The notes under the pieces were generated by a model. That model was given only the letters and a program-made list of their open reading frames with translations, was not told where the DNA came from and did not search any database. Of a stretch of DNA of 64,000 nucleotides, positions 36,044 to 49,967 are shown piece after piece. The number at the start of each line of letters is the position of its first letter. Position 1 is the stretch's first letter. Source of the DNA: Echinococcus granulosus (Eukaryota; Platyhelminthes; Cestoda; Cyclophyllidea; Taeniidae); contig NW_020170385.1 of the NCBI RefSeq assembly GCF_000524195.1, forward strand, positions 1,133,898 through 1,197,897. The letters run 5' to 3'. The position numbers and the translations under genes are program-made.

Positions 36044-39000
36044 TTTACGGTGATGAGGAAATTGCTATTGCTCTGTCCATCATGAAAATCCGCACTCACA
36101 CAAATGCGCACGGTTTTGCTGCACCTATTCTTGTGTTTATTCACTTCTTTGATCCCCGTCCTTGTTTAACCACCGCGTAAATGAACCTGACAACATATTA
36201 TAATTTGTAAATATCACAAGTTGTAAGGCTTTGGCAGAAAGCATACTCAAGGCTTTTTCCCCATTTGGCCTAGGTATCTGGACGTTAAAATGACTTATGT
36301 AAATTTGAAGTAAGATAGTATATGCGTTTCATGGTCAGCATTTATGCGTTATTGCCCTAAATACTTGTTTGCCTAGCCATATATCGATGTTGTGCATACA
36401 GCATTTCCGAGAAAGTGAATCAAATATTTGTATCCTTGTTTCGGGAAGCATATTCTGGTTCATGCCGTGGTCTGACATTGCACTTTTGTCCCCGTCTAGT
36501 TTTTGGATGTGGGTAGTCTACCTAATTAGGACTGTTTGCCTTGCCTTGATTCTAGGATGAAATTGGTGAATTTTAAATTCATGCGAAAGTATTGTTAACG
36601 CCAAAAGTAACGATTCACTTATTTTCAGGCTATAATTTACGCATAAGGGATTGGGGAAAATATACAATCCCTTTGGGGTGTGTCGAAGTGAAAAGCTCCA
36701 CTAACTGTTTAACCCATTTCAAGCGCACACTTTTTGAGGGATTTTTACTAGCTGAGATGGGATTTCTGTAGTGTGCCGTTTCAGGGTTACACCTAGACTA
36801 CGTCTGGCAGATCATGATGTCTGCTTGGTCTGGGTCACGAGACTGTGAGAAGCGAAGGGTAGTAGTGTAATGAGCAACGTAGCGTAGCATATCCAAGTCA
36901 GGCAGCATTTGTAGTCGGGATAACGACCGTCTAAAGCAGGCATACGTCGGCGCCGAAGACACGCGGCACGTGTGAAAATTGCTACTGGTAAACATGTCTA
37001 TTTTGGAGTGAATGGGTTCCTGTTTTGTCGAGGGGGTTCGAGTGATACATTATTCGGGGTCTTGGAGAGTACTGGAAATTGGAGAAATTGTGTCGGACTC
37101 ATAGATCAGATTACGTTCAAAGAGGACATTCACTACAGCAAAAGTTGGGGTACGATTATTTTGATAAATAGTTTTTGGACCATCATACGCCAAAGATATC
37201 ACGGAAAGTTAGGTTTTTTTGGTAAGTTAGGGATAGTGAGCTCTCCCCCTCAATGGGGCCGCCTCATTCATGGCAGTGGTCTGTTTGCCCTGTGTCGCTT
37301 TACAAAGTATCGAAATCAGCCTCAACAGAATGCACGTTAGGCGGTGTACCGGTGCATGGACGTGGCCCCAAATATGGGAATAATCGTCGTTGATTGAAAT
37401 TTATTCTTGTTCCTTGTACGCCGCGTCTTCCACGCTTGGTTTTTTAGCATTGGCGGCATGACCTTTCCAGAACTATAGCCCATGCAATTTATTTCCTAAA
37501 ACCAACCAAGGGTTACTCACTTTTTGCCTCTGTTGTAAAGAGGCAACTCTTCTTGGTTAGCTTTATGATTTGACATTTAAATTCTACGATAAACTTGCCC
37601 TGGACTGCAGATGTCTATAATAAGCGAAAACAGGTAACATTGATTTAGGTGTTTTCAACTGAATAAGGAGAGTGAAAGATGCCTAGACAGTAGACAAGAG
37701 CATGACCTTTTGTAGTGACATTTAGCATCACCCGCACCTTCAAATACCCAGTACAAACGTGAGCTGGGGCCCGCCATACCCGCCTTAGGACATAAGTCAT
37801 GTCCACATGATTCTGTACTGGAAGGCACCTGGCGATGTCAGGAAGCGTGTGAAGAAACAAAATGCATAGAAATCATCCACCGTAAAAAATTGCATTGGTG
37901 AACCTAGGTGTTTATCGGAATCGAAGTTGCTGGTTAAATGTGCATTCAGCGGAATTATGTTTCACCGTCCACCTTTTTATGTTGGTCAGATGTTGTATTT
38001 AAGCAAAACCGAATTGAAAGGTGTTTTTCAAATGTTAATCTAAGAAACAAGCGTAAGTACTAACAATGTGCCCCAAAAATGGGAGTGTTTAACGCATGAT
38101 GCCTCAGAATTAGTCACTGGGAGAATGTACCATGTTAGACCGCAAAAATGGATATAGCGGGCATGGATAGAAGAGGTAGACCCAGAATTTTGCCTGTTTC
38201 CGATATGCGATTTTACACTGATCTTCTGTCTTGCTGCATTTCAGGAGGGGGGTAGCACGTCACACAGCCTTGGTTGTCTTTCACACGTCCCAAGTGAGTC
38301 GCGGAAAGGGATCGGTTAAAGTTCATTGAAGGGCCTGCATGAGTTCGTTTTGTCCATGTACATTAATATCGGTAGAATTTAGATAGCAATTCGTGGGTAG
38401 AGCATTTAAATATCCCTATTCATCATTGTCGATTCCCACTCATAAGTCTGCTAAGGCAAATGGCATGCATTACAGGAAATGCTGGATTAATTTTTAACCG
38501 CGGCGTCTTGCTTGCGATTGGATGAAAAATATGGCAAATAGGAATACCTAGAATATCTTACAGGCAAAGCAGCTTAACCTCATCACAAGATAAAGGCCAT
38601 AGATTAGTGCATGTTTAACGCCAATTTAGAAGCCCTGACATTACACGTTAAATATATAGAGGCACAAAAGAGTACTAAGGCGTTCACATCACATATATGT
38701 ACAGCGTTCAAAACAAGTTGGAGAGATCTAACGACAGTCATTTCTCAAGAAATACTTGCATTGATAAAAGAATAGCCAGAATGTAATAAAGCCTGGTTGA
38801 AGGTTCAAGTAAAGTAAGGAAAACTGTTTGTGCTTCAACGAGGGAAGTGAGAAGTAATTAAGTCCATGAAGAATAAAAATAAGCTATCTAGGTAGTAAAT
38901 ATCATTGTAACAAATTAATCAACACTTTTTGAAGGAACGCGATTAATAGCGTCTGACTCTTTTAATAATCATCGGGTTTTTTACGCAGGAGAAAAAGGTC

Positions 39001-41745
39001 CGAGCGTCTCGTTTGCAGAAATGCTGGACGTTAACTTTGAACGAAACTAATTTATTTTACCTGGCCTCACCACCCACAGAATAGAGAAATGATGGATCAC
39101 CTAGTTTTTTATTACATTCTTCTATCTTTAAACTACCCACGAAATAAGCCAGTTGCACATCACGAATTCAGTTAATAATATTTAGGAGTAATGAGACCGT
39201 TGTGTTGTCCCTTTCTTAGCTCGATTGTGATTCAGAAAGTATCGCCTACAGCGCCATTTCCCTCCTGAGATCCCACAATTATCAATAAACAGAAGAAGAA
39301 TACCGTATTTAGTTCAAACCGTAATTTTTTATCTTTTAATTTAGCTTAAATTTGATGACATTCTTTCAGTTTGGATAAGTTCTAAACTTTTGGAACGAAG
39401 CAATGAGTCAAGATTTTATAAAAAATCGTTGCTCTAACGTATAGGTAATGTGGGCAGAACCACAAGTGACTTTCCCAAGTGGTTCAAGTCTAGTACCACT
39501 TTGCTTACTAGTATTATTCTTGCAGAACACGGGATTGAGATAGGTAGTAAAGGTGTGAGCCATTTTTGGCTCCTCTGTTAGGAGTATTCACAGATGTGAC
39601 GTCAAGGTTTGGTGTACAACCATAGAATTTAGGCTGATTGTCCTTCTGTCTCGGGGTCACTCACCACCAATGTACCTTTCTGGGTCTTCGAATAAGTGGT
39701 AGTAGCAAAACGCGTATTGCTAACTTAGGAAGGAGTTGGGAGATCACTGGCATAGCTCGAAGGCGCTGCTGCATAACGGAACCACGACCATTAGGGACTT
39801 AAGTGCCCTAGTAGTTAAGCTCCAGTTAACGGAAATATCAAATCACTGCACCATAATAGAAGTAAAAATGCTGATTGTCTGGATGTGGGAAAGATTTGCT
39901 GGCATTATTTCAGTATATGGGATTTCGCAATAATCCGAAAGAAATGTCACCCTGTTAATTCCCATCCACAGAACTTAATTGTGTCTTACATATGATACAC
40001 ACTGCGTACTATTTGCAAATTAGTCTAAAATAAATTTCTTGTTTACAAATAAGTGGTGGAGCTAATGTTTAGACTCTTATGTTAGAGTGGTTCCTGAGTA
40101 GTCTAAACTTTTCGCAATAGTTTAATTGAATGGAAAAGGTGTCACTGTTTATGGGAGAAATGCCAATTTAGGTTATGAAATTCAGAATTTGCGTCCATAC
40201 AATGAATATGAGAAGAGGCGTCCTCCGAATGAAAATGGAAACGCCTATTTAAATTCCGCGTGATCAAGAGGAGGAACACCCCTCCTCCGAGACTTTTTGT
40301 CTAGACTATAAAAACAGAATTATTATTAACACTAAACGAGGAGATCAGGGACAGTTTTTATAACTTGGCAAAGGATTTAAATAATGTGCCACCTAGTTAT
40401 TAATTTATGCAAGCGAAAAGAATACATTTTGCTGAACTCAATTTATCTAAAATCTCTAAATATTTAAGAATTCGTCTAAAGTGGCGTCAATTTACTTTTT
40501 CCTGATCCATCGGAACATCTTATGTGCCTTAATTTTTACGTTGATTGTAACTTACAGGGAAAGGAGCATGCCATTTTTAAACGGTATGCGAATGTGTACT
40601 TTGTGTGTACAGAAACCCCGAAACGATGGTTAGCTAGTTTCCTCTGAAAGTAATTCATATGTGTATCAAAGTGGCTTTTAAGGGGGGATTTTCTGGACTC
40701 AAAGCAAACCTGAACTTCTTTCCCATCGTTAAAAATCCGTTAGTGTCTGAAATGACGAAAAGATTAACGATGATACAGATTAATTTGAAGTATAGCACCA
40801 CTAAAAGCATCTCGTGAGAGAATAACTGTTGCTCTGTGCTCCGGGTAATTAAACCACCAAATTGAACCTCAGTATAAATAAGCAGAGTAACCGTCTGGAG
40901 AAAAAATTGAAATTAAATGATGAAGCAGAGGCTTGGTCAGCGTGATAGATATTTGTCAAATTGAAAAGAGTAGTTATTAAGCAGAGAAGAATTTGCCACT
41001 GGATTGTCGAAGCCATTGGTCGGAAATCTCACTTCTGCCACTTCGCTAGTTAACATTGAGTGCAAAAAAATGGAAGGAATAGGGACCAAAACATGTTAGC
41101 TAATCAAGCCTCCTTTTGGACTATAGCCTTAAAGTGGGCAGGCATGCACTCGAGTCATTGTGCCAGAGATGCAATGTCCTTGGGTCGGTTGTCTCGGCAA
41201 TGGAGGAAGCAGGCACTTGCGATTTCACTTGGAAAAGGGCTTAAAAGGGGGATTTTCGTTGTAAATGTTTTGCTGATTTTCTAATAAAGACAACTTTATT
41301 GAACTACTGCTGATACCATTCCCAAGTAAATCGAACTGGAAAAGCAAAAACAAAAACATCTCTCAGCATGCATATTTGCTAATGGGAAAAGAAGAGTTTT
41401 CTTATAAACATCTTATTCATTCAATCGTACAGTTATCCGTGCAAAAGAGATCCTACTTTTAAATCCAGTACAAAGGAAATGCAATCAAATTTAGAAGGTT
41501 GCCTAAGGATCAATTAATTTGTTTGGCAGTGAGAAGCATTTATCATTTTGAAGCAATGATTCGGTCTATTTTCAGTAAAATGAGTCTGTCTTACAGCCTT
41601 AGGACTTCGTGAAAACGTTGGAGTCGACTGATGTTCGACCGCTGTTCGGCGGTGGTCACCGAATCCCTCCCTTAACTACAACCAGCATCACACGAGGGCT
41701 TTTGATATCGCGCTTAGCAAGGGTTGACATCATGCAGGAGACTCA
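36044..41745. other. Gene-poor intergenic region
   Basis: 5.7 kb of AT-rich sequence follows the channel gene. No reading frame longer than about 120 codons occurs, and none has flanking splice sites in phase, a recognisable motif or protein-like composition. A stretch at 39481 resembles a tRNA B box (ggttcaagtc) but has no A box or foldable acceptor stem. Confidence 0.4.
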
Positions 41746-42112
41746 CTAGGCAGACAGAATTCGACAGAGCCACATTCTAGAAATGCCAATGCCTAATTCA
41801 CCCTCATTGTCAAAAATGTCTGTTAGCTGGGCCAATTTTTTATTCTCCTGTTTATTAAACACACGCACGCGGACCGCCACCTCTGCCCCCACCCTCTCGG
41901 GGTCGCTCTGTGCGCGTGTCGTGCAACTGGGCTCGTCCACAAATTGGAAGTGAAGCCGTCCTCCCACCATCCCTCCCCTTTCCACTCGTAATGAGTCATG
42001 CTCACTCATCGCGTGGCCACTTTCACCTCTCGCCTGGCAGCACCAGCGCTGGTGAATTGCTGAAATCACGCTTCGTTGTTATGATGCACTGAGGCTTTAC
42101 CACAGGTGGCCA
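41746..42112 (-). CDS. Candidate exon(s) in a GC-rich patch, unidentified
   Basis: This patch is much richer in CG than its surroundings and is open on the minus strand in two frames. One starts MEEWPPVVKPQCIITTKRD at 42112 and could be spliced at GAG|GTGAAA. Another, ending at 41746, contains VGGRLHFQFVDEP and VAVRVRVFNKQENKKLAQL. Both read like protein, but I cannot join them convincingly or name a family. The plus strand is also open for 60 codons. It may instead be a promoter CpG cluster. Confidence 0.22.
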
Positions 42113-43138
42113 CTCTTCCATCCTCGCCTTGAAAAAGGCAGCTAACCACCTTCAGGGCAGCAATAGTGAAACATGCAATTATAAAGATTTTGAAACAAGA
42201 TATCACTATGTCATAGTAACTATACTCCAACAGCCAACTTTTGTCTGTTTATCGAAAGGATCAGCCACATGCTACTACCTTGATGAGACGAACATTGTCA
42301 ACACCTTCAATGCTCCCTTTTCCTTTTTTGCCTTTTTCTTTTTTTCCTCTATTAAAATCCAAAGCACTTACCATCCACATGAAATAAAACCGAAATTTTA
42401 GAGTAATCACAGCAATCTACTCTGTCATCGAAAACTTGCACTCAAGTACTTTTCCAAAGCTTAACTGCTGCACTGAACATTTCACTTTATCCTCAATCAT
42501 GTTAATTTCCTGACGCATTTGGGCCTGCCAGAAAATAACGACGTTTTGACTTTGTTTCCGGCTCACTCCAACATTTTCTCAATAGCCATTTTAGTCAATG
42601 CTTTTTAAATAAACACAGTTTTGTCTATCTGTGACGTAAAACCTTGTTCTGCAACAGCTATTGCTGTATTCAGTAAGAAAACTCAGCTAAATTGGGTGTT
42701 TACATTCATACAAGTTGCAGAGAAGCCGCGATATGAACAAAATGGAGCTATTCTGCAAATGCTGTAATGCTCTTGGTTTTATGCTTCAACAACCATTTGG
42801 TAAACTCATTTACGTTCCCGCTCTATTATTTCCCCCATTTGGTTTTAGGAATGGAAATCCCCAGCTATTTTTTACCCAATGGGGTAGCGTCTTCCTCAAC
42901 GCTGCGAATCGGGCTTAAACTGCATGAAGCCGCCAGCTGTACGTTTATCCAGATCAAACAGGTTGTGTTTTCCGTTTTACCAAACTACTTTGGAAATATA
43001 TGGTTTACTTAATGCGCGCACATGGTTACGGTTACAGCATTGAGTTCCATGCCTGCATTTGGTGGAGCAGTCAAGCATCTGGACCTTACCTGTCTGGACT
43101 GGACTAGGCCCTGGTGAATACCACTTTACAAACGCAGT

Positions 43139-43477
43139 TCAGAAGCGATACCAGAAAGAGAGGTCGTAAAAATTGTTAATGAAGCCGCGTTTGCGATTCA
43201 TTTCAAGGCCCACCCAAGTGTGTGCGATAGCACGTGTTCTAAGGCAGTAGCCCAATGACGAGGAGTGTTGAGCTACATCCCGTGGGATGGTTGAGGCCAC
43301 GGGTCTGTGCTGTCTGCGCGTAATTGGAGGTTGTGGGAGCGGTCGGAGGACGCCGGAGGGGAGTGGGGGGTGGGGTAAAACGTAAGAAGTTTTCACACTT
43401 TTAATGCTTTTAACTTCACGGTGTGCCGTCACATGTAGAATCTGGTCACAATACAACACATCAGATGTAGTGGACAT
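43139..43477 (-). CDS. Candidate exon, Pro/Arg-rich, unidentified
   Basis: A 112-codon open frame on the minus strand lies in a second GC-rich patch. It includes the Pro-rich segment PHPPLPSGVLRPLPQPPITR and ends NNFYDLSFWYRF. No splice sites or family resemblance support it. It may form one transcription unit with the patch at 41.7-42.1 kb, or be non-coding. Confidence 0.18.
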   Translation of the reverse strand: MSTTSDVLYCDQILHVTAHREVKSIKSVKTSYVLPHPPLPSGVLRPLPQPPITRRQHRPVASTIPRDVAQHSSSLGYCLRTRAIAHTWVGLEMNRKRGFINNFYDLSFWYRF

Positions 43478-46400
43478 TGGAGACTGTCAATTACCCCCGA
43501 GCACAGCTGCAGAGTGAAGAAAACGCAAATATTTCGGTCTCCTTTTTAGATGCAATTCCGGAATTAGCTTTTCAAGCGATTAAAACACTCGGCACTGCTG
43601 AGTGGTAATTACAAGTTTTTGTTGAAATCTAACACATTAATCAGTTTAGTAAAAATACTAACAATGGGAAGATGATCTTCTACCCCAAAGGCGGTGATCA
43701 CTGCATTGCACTGCACTGACCTTTGCATGTCTCATATTCCAAAATACGATTGTTTAATGAAAAGCCTGACGGGATTCGGAGATTTTTACGCGAATTTATT
43801 AGCATTCCCTTCACAATGTAAATTCAAATTAACTAAATCCGCTTTATTTCCAATGTAAAAATTGAGTATTTATCCAGTTATACAGGCCCCCATTTTCAAT
43901 ACACGTGGCTAGTATGGGCGGCTGCTCATAATGCTTCGATATCGCAAAAGACGAACACAACCGGCATCAGCTAAAACGACACACGAGAATAAGGCGAGAA
44001 ACGAACGGTTTGAATATATGGAATGCAATGAGTTAAAAATGCATAGGTTCTCCGAGTGTCCTATCAAGCGACCTTTATGTTTATCAAACTAGTATTACGT
44101 AAATCTAGCGTCCACTCTTTGGGAGAATGTTTTACAGATATCCCACCCATTGAGAGTAACGGTTAATGCACACGTATCAGTAGTCACTTGATTATGCTCA
44201 AAATAAGACAAATTTCACAATTTTTTGGCAGATTAGTAAAAATCACCTAAATTTTGACGATGAATTAGCGGCCCAGACTCCCGCGCCCACAAAACAAAAG
44301 AATCCCCCGGTACCCTATTAATTACGCTGCTATCACCATTAGTATTGTCATCATAACACCGTCATTCAAACCATCTTTAATATTAGCTACACTAGTGATT
44401 GTCGCCTTCCTTTACAACAATGGGAAGACAAGGGACACCGTTCGCGGCAGTCACATTGTTGGTTGCATTAAAGGCAAACTTGAGGGACAACATAAATCCG
44501 GTTCATATAATGCAGAAATTCTTCACAAGCGCAACAATCCCACACAATTGAATACTCATAATGAGTTTGAGTGAAACGCCAATTAGGAAAAAACTCACTG
44601 CTCCAAATCTCTTAAGTCAGGGAGTTCAGGAGGCTTAATAAAAGCAGTTCTGAAAAATGTAAACTACTAGGCCAATATTTTACTCGCAAATTACACCCTT
44701 ACGGCTCTCAAAATGGCTTAAAGTTGATGCACTTGTGCGGAGTTCGGACTTTTAGAAGAAAGCTGAGTCACTCTTAGAAGGAATTACCCCATACTGGCAT
44801 AAATAATTTAATGTTGTTCTCTAGCTCCTTGGACTGCACCATTAACACACGGCTCCGTGGCATTAAGAACACAGAAACCAAAAAAATGCCGACGAAAATA
44901 CGGCCGTTGGTTCCAGCGACCTACTTATCCTGAGGCGGGAAACAAAGCTGAGCTGCAGGCTCAAGAGTGTGCAGCAGTTATGTTAAATAGCAGTGGAAAA
45001 TTAGTTAGATGTATTAAAACCTACAATACTGAGTGGTCACATCGTCAAAAACTGAATTTCAATAGGGACATAATGTGATACTGGCTCGGCATTCACAAAG
45101 CTGTACAAACAGTCTTTTCATGAAAGTGCGCAAAAGGCACTCGTTTAACTGACGTTGAAAAATCGGCAACAAGACTACCGAAACGCCTAAGACTTGAACC
45201 TTTTTTAGGCTTGCTTGTTCCCGTTAAGATTGCAGATCTTAACCAATTAACTACAACAATTTACCATCACAAAGAGCCAGCAATCATTTCTAAACCAAAA
45301 CTAATTATTTTAAACTCTTAATTGCTCTACTTGAAAGGCAGCTAAAAGATAGGCTTTGCAGCGATTAACCATTTCGAGTCGTCTTTAATACCTCTTCTAT
45401 GACAACTATAACTGATCTTCATTGCCGGAAGATAGTGTTTCACGCGCAACTTAACATTGCTCGCAATTCGCGTGGGATTCCGGTGCTTGGGAAATTGGCA
45501 CAATCCTACCGGTGTGGTGGAAGTCTCCAGATACTGCTGCTGGTTCATGTGTTCCCCTGCACACTAGAAGAGCGGAAATTTATATCTATGTGCAAGCAAA
45601 ACTGCGTAAACTAAATTATGGATAGAGGGAGAAATGGCAACATAGATTTAAATCCGGCCGAAGATCAAACTTACGTATGAGCACTGGTATGATTCCGAAT
45701 AAATTGGACTTTCCAAGCCTCAACAATGTATCAGTTTCTGCCGAAAACGATAAAAGTAGCAGGGACTTGGCTAAAATGTCTTGAAATAGGGAAATAATAG
45801 AGTCCGTACCATGTTCATCCATGTTTTATGTCTCGAGAGGAATTTGGAGTGCATACAATGAATACTGTCAAAGGGATGTCATTCTAACTTTGAGCCGCAG
45901 TTGCTTGATTCTTGGTCATAAGTAATGGATGATGTGTGCATTGGAAGCAGATTAAAATCACAGTATGACACTGTTGCTCTGTTATGATTAACTGCTTCCG
46001 AGCATTTATGAAACCCTCGAGCGGAGGTGAGGGGAGGTAAATAAGCTACCTTAAAAACAAACTGATCAGTAAATTTCTTAAAGTAGACATTTCTTACGCC
46101 TGGAATTTAAAAAATCGTTGAAAAACTCATAAGACTCTTACTGTATAAATCTCTAATTCCTTAAATTACTTATCACCTACCAACAAAGGAAAACAAGTGG
46201 GCATATTGATAAAATCGAAAGTGAATGTTGCATAAAACCCTTAGGACTGATAACAAGCGTTCTTAACTCGGTAGCGTCCAGCATCATGCTTGAAAATGCT
46301 AAACCATTGAGAGAGGTAACCGCAGATTCTGTAAATCAAAAAATATTCTCTACAAAATGAATATGGCATTGTCAGAGTAGGGTGTCGAAATTCTGAAGCC

Positions 46401-46932
46401 AAGTAATCAGAGTGACCCTATTCTAGAAGTATCGCAACAGTTTACCATTGTTGAAGTAACTAGCTTGTCGGGTGCAGACGTGCAACACAGGGTCGTGTGT
46501 TCACATTTACTGATAGGTGAATGCCGTACTGGCTTCATTTAAGTGGTGCCTTTATTTAGGGACCATTACGATCCTCTGAGAGAGAAATGTGACGCCAATC
46601 AACCGAGTAACAACACCCAGTTTAATTCCACGTGGTCTATCTTCGATATAAATATCAACTCTTCCAACTCTGAGAGATGCGAGCCCCCAATGTAACCGAT
46701 CAGTGTAACCTTATCCACACATTTACAAACGGTTCCTGGTGGCCTCATAAAGTTTCAAGAAAGCAAGTTTGGGAGATTTTCACCAAAAGCAGAGGCTATT
46801 GACTAAAATACTCTGCCGTCCTTCAAAATGCAACCCATGACAGTTATCAAATGTTTGATGCGACACAATTCGAATTATTTGGGAACACTACTCTTGGCTA
46901 CCCATACAAATGGAAAGACGATGGGTGAAAGT
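43478..46932. other. Intergenic region downstream of EEF1AKMT2
   Basis: AT-rich sequence without a recognisable gene. On the minus strand AATAAA (46551-46556) and ATTAAA (46621-46626) lie 310-380 bases past the EEF1AKMT2 stop codon and are possible polyadenylation signals for it. Confidence 0.4.
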
Positions 46933-48114
46933 TTAGCCAAGGCGCCTAAAAGCCAGACAGACACTACTATCGCCTGTCACACCACCGAAGGTGAATGAAT
47001 TCAGCGGAGATGCCTCGTAGATGAATTGAAAGAGCTGCCCATTCCCTTTGCGAACGCGCTCAAACCCCTGACGCAGCTCCTCGGCAGTCCAGTTGCAGGA
47101 TGTTATCACCAGTATGCCACCGGGACGGAGAAGGTGGTGGGTGTTGAATAAATAGAGATTGCGAGACCTCTCCGAGACTCTCAGAGGGTTCGCGTCGTCG
47201 GGTGTCAAGGTGACGGCATCGAAGGTGCCTTTATCAATGGCAACATCAAATAGACCCTCTTGGGAAGTGAAATCGTAAACAGACTCCGAAGAAAGTAGAT
47301 CCAAACACTAAAGTGGAACAAATAAAAATAGGTAGCTACCTACTTTAAAATTAACGCTAAGTAGGAAGAATAATGTAAACCTAATCCATAAGTAATTACA
47401 TGAAAGAGAGTACCCTACTTAGCTCCCAAAACCCTTAGTTTGACCAGCTTTTTATCGGCAATGCGTTATTAATCACAACAGAAGAACCTTACGAGAATAG
47501 TGTAGCAAAGAAAATCATTTAAAAACTGATTGTGACAAAACGAAAACGACAATAACAAAGTTGTCAGCTATGCCCCTTTCGGGGAAGTAACAACTAGAAA
47601 TGATGTGTAAGTCGAAAAAGAAGATAAAGTATTTGGTAAAATTTAGTGGGAGTACCTTAAACTTTGTACTTTCCGAGATTTGGGCAGATGTAGACAGCTT
47701 CCGCGCCAACTTAATGGCATTTTCGGAATAATCTATACCGACGACGGACACATAACCATGCGTCGCCTTCAAATACAAGGAAATGTATCAGTGGTAGATA
47801 CTTCTTACAAGCTCAAGGCAAAAGTGACCGTTACCACTTCCCAAATCTAGTATTCGGGAATCCAAAGGAGTACCACAACTTGAGAGGTATTTGATAATGC
47901 GCTGTTCGCTCGATTTACCGAACCTAATTGGTCCTATGAGCAAAGATATTACTCAAAAACAATACCATATATCGCCTGTAGCATTAAATTCGACGAAATT
48001 CTCCAACTCTTTCTCGTAATGATTATCCCAACTACAGGAACATAATATCCATAGACGTGTTGAACGGACCTACTACTGTTTGGTTCCAAGAGGAGACGGT
48101 AGCAAATCGTCCAT
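46933..48114 (-). CDS. EEF1AKMT2: EEF1A lysine methyltransferase 2, complete five-exon gene
   Basis: This is a seven-beta-strand, S-adenosylmethionine-dependent protein-lysine methyltransferase (METTL10 family); the human enzyme methylates elongation factor eEF1A. Exons 48114-48077, 48031-47966, 47923-47809, 47766-47656 and 47307-46933 join in one frame to 234 residues, close to the human length. Landmarks are LGTKHWDNHYEKEL and GDIWFG near the N terminus, SAM motif I ILDLGSGNG (59-67), the acidic strand GIDYSENA (83-90), the family motif IDKGTFDAV (134-142), ITSCNWT (178-184) and the C-terminal FTFGGVTGDSSVCLAF. The first three introns are only 45, 42 and 42 bases; the last is 348. The start ATG at 48114 is chosen because it opens the frame just ahead of the conserved PSPLGTK, and no upstream exon is needed. 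Confidence 0.92.
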
Positions 48115-49967
48115 GAGAAATACAAATCCAAAATCTGAAATTACGGAACAGTGTGTATCTCGAAGACTGCCATGCGAAGGTGAGAGAATTACAAGTAGCC
48201 CCGGCGGAAAATACGCATAAAGGACATTGCATGGTAAAAGTACACAAGTGTTTGAAAAATTAAGTCCGTTTCTCTGAGAGTTACAAGAATACACCCACGT
48301 ACCTGACAGCCTAAGCAAATGCCAACCGAGAGTCCTAAAAACAATTCTGGTAAACAAGTACTTAAAATGTCGCATGATATGGAAGGACTTTACCAGAGCG
48401 TCTGCATGAAGTGAAAATTTTAAAACGAATAATTGTGCAAAAATGGTCCTGTCTTCAGTCCTTGAAATCAGTCATTATTTATGGTTGAAGAAAGTTACAA
48501 CATGAGTTCTCAAGAAAGTACATACTACTCAGAGCTCAGCATTTTAGAATAAAATTTCGTACAAAAATTGTATTAAATTGTAAATTTTCTTGCAAAATTT
48601 TTGTTTTTAACTCTAGACCTGCGTTTGTTTATGCAAAGCAATGCGTTTCATGTTATAAGTCTAGGGCGATGCTGCCCTGCTTGAAAAGCGCCGCACTTTA
48701 ATAGCGGTAATGTCTTTCAATGGGATGTTCATCGAGTCTAGGATTTTCTTCACTGGCCTTTACAGGAACTAGATGGAGATCTTTTACCTTGCTAGGATTT
48801 TTCCTGATTCAAGTCATATTCGCATCTGTCATAATCTCCAATTCTTATTCCGATAAATTGACCTGGATTTCCTCAATCGTTGTACGTGGTTGTTATTTTC
48901 TTTTTGGAGGGTCCCGTTCTTGTAGTTCCAGTCGTGCCTATAGTTTTCTGTTGTCGCTTTAGACCTTTGAATCTTTACACCAGCGGTCTTTAGATGCAAT
49001 TAATTCGTAGGAATAACCTAACAAATGTAGCCATCGTGTTTATTCTCCTTCCTATTTGATCACATTCGCGTTCGAGAATGCGGACTTTTGAAATATGCCA
49101 AACATTATACCAGGGTGCACGTCAAAGGAGCAAATGAATCCAAGTGCTACATTTTCTGCTAAGATGGTATCCATATAAATGTTTTTCGTGTTTTACATCG
49201 AACCTGGTAGCCTTGACTGCCTTTGAGTTGATAAATTTTTGAGTGATTCCTAATAGGCCCCCATTTGAATTTAGGGTAATCGGAGTCCTCCTCTATTTGC
49301 ATATTTGCAGAGGCCCCACTCATCCAATGCGTACGTTTTAATTCTGTTGTGAAAATTTTTTTGCATTTCAAGGCAATGGTATGCTCAAAATCGCATAAGT
49401 GTTTTCAGATGCAGATGTTGTAGTGATACTGCCTTACCTAATAGTTTACTGGTGCACTGCTGCGCCGCATATTTTTTCTATCCTAGGTAAGACGCTAAAT
49501 TTTTTGTGTAGATACTTTTTACGCGTTAGGTAAACTTATTCGCATATATTTCCCACCTTTTGTGGTATATCACTATGCTCAATCGGGATCTGGCTTTTTT
49601 CATGGCATTTTTTAAACAGGGTAAATTGTGACTCATGGGTGATTGGTAGCTTCCTGTTAAATTATAGCAATGCAGATGCTTGTGACAATTATCTGCGTTA
49701 GACCATAGGAAAGAGGAAATCGGAGGTTTTCAGTAATGCGCCTTCCCACTGAAAATCAGGGGAATTTTTACGGTATTTATCAAACTTGATCTCACTAGTC
49801 ATGCTGTTATATTATCAGTACTCCATCCGAAATAAGTCAAGCATGTCTTGATTAAAACACTTGTCATTTTCCGTTGGTTCCAAAAGGTTTTTTCCCAGTA
49901 TGCTGACTTGACTGGTCCAGCTTTTAACTATTTGCTTCGAACTTATCCCACTTTCATTTTGTTTAAG
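48115..49967. other. Spacer between divergent EEF1AKMT2 and the ADAM gene
   Basis: About 1.9 kb likely contains the EEF1AKMT2 promoter and 5' sequences of the ADAM gene. A plus-strand frame at 48720-48962 contains a hydrophobic stretch (LLGFFLIQVIFASVIIS) that could be a signal peptide, but no donor fits the phase of the next candidate exon, so I do not call it. Confidence 0.35.

Noticed and set aside
36972..37340. 122-codon plus-strand frame
   Set aside because: Its composition is mixed and lacks domain motifs or phased splice sites; it is likely chance.
39441..39510. Possible tRNA (B-box-like ggttcaagtc)
   Set aside because: No A box at the right distance and no acceptor-stem pairing could be found.
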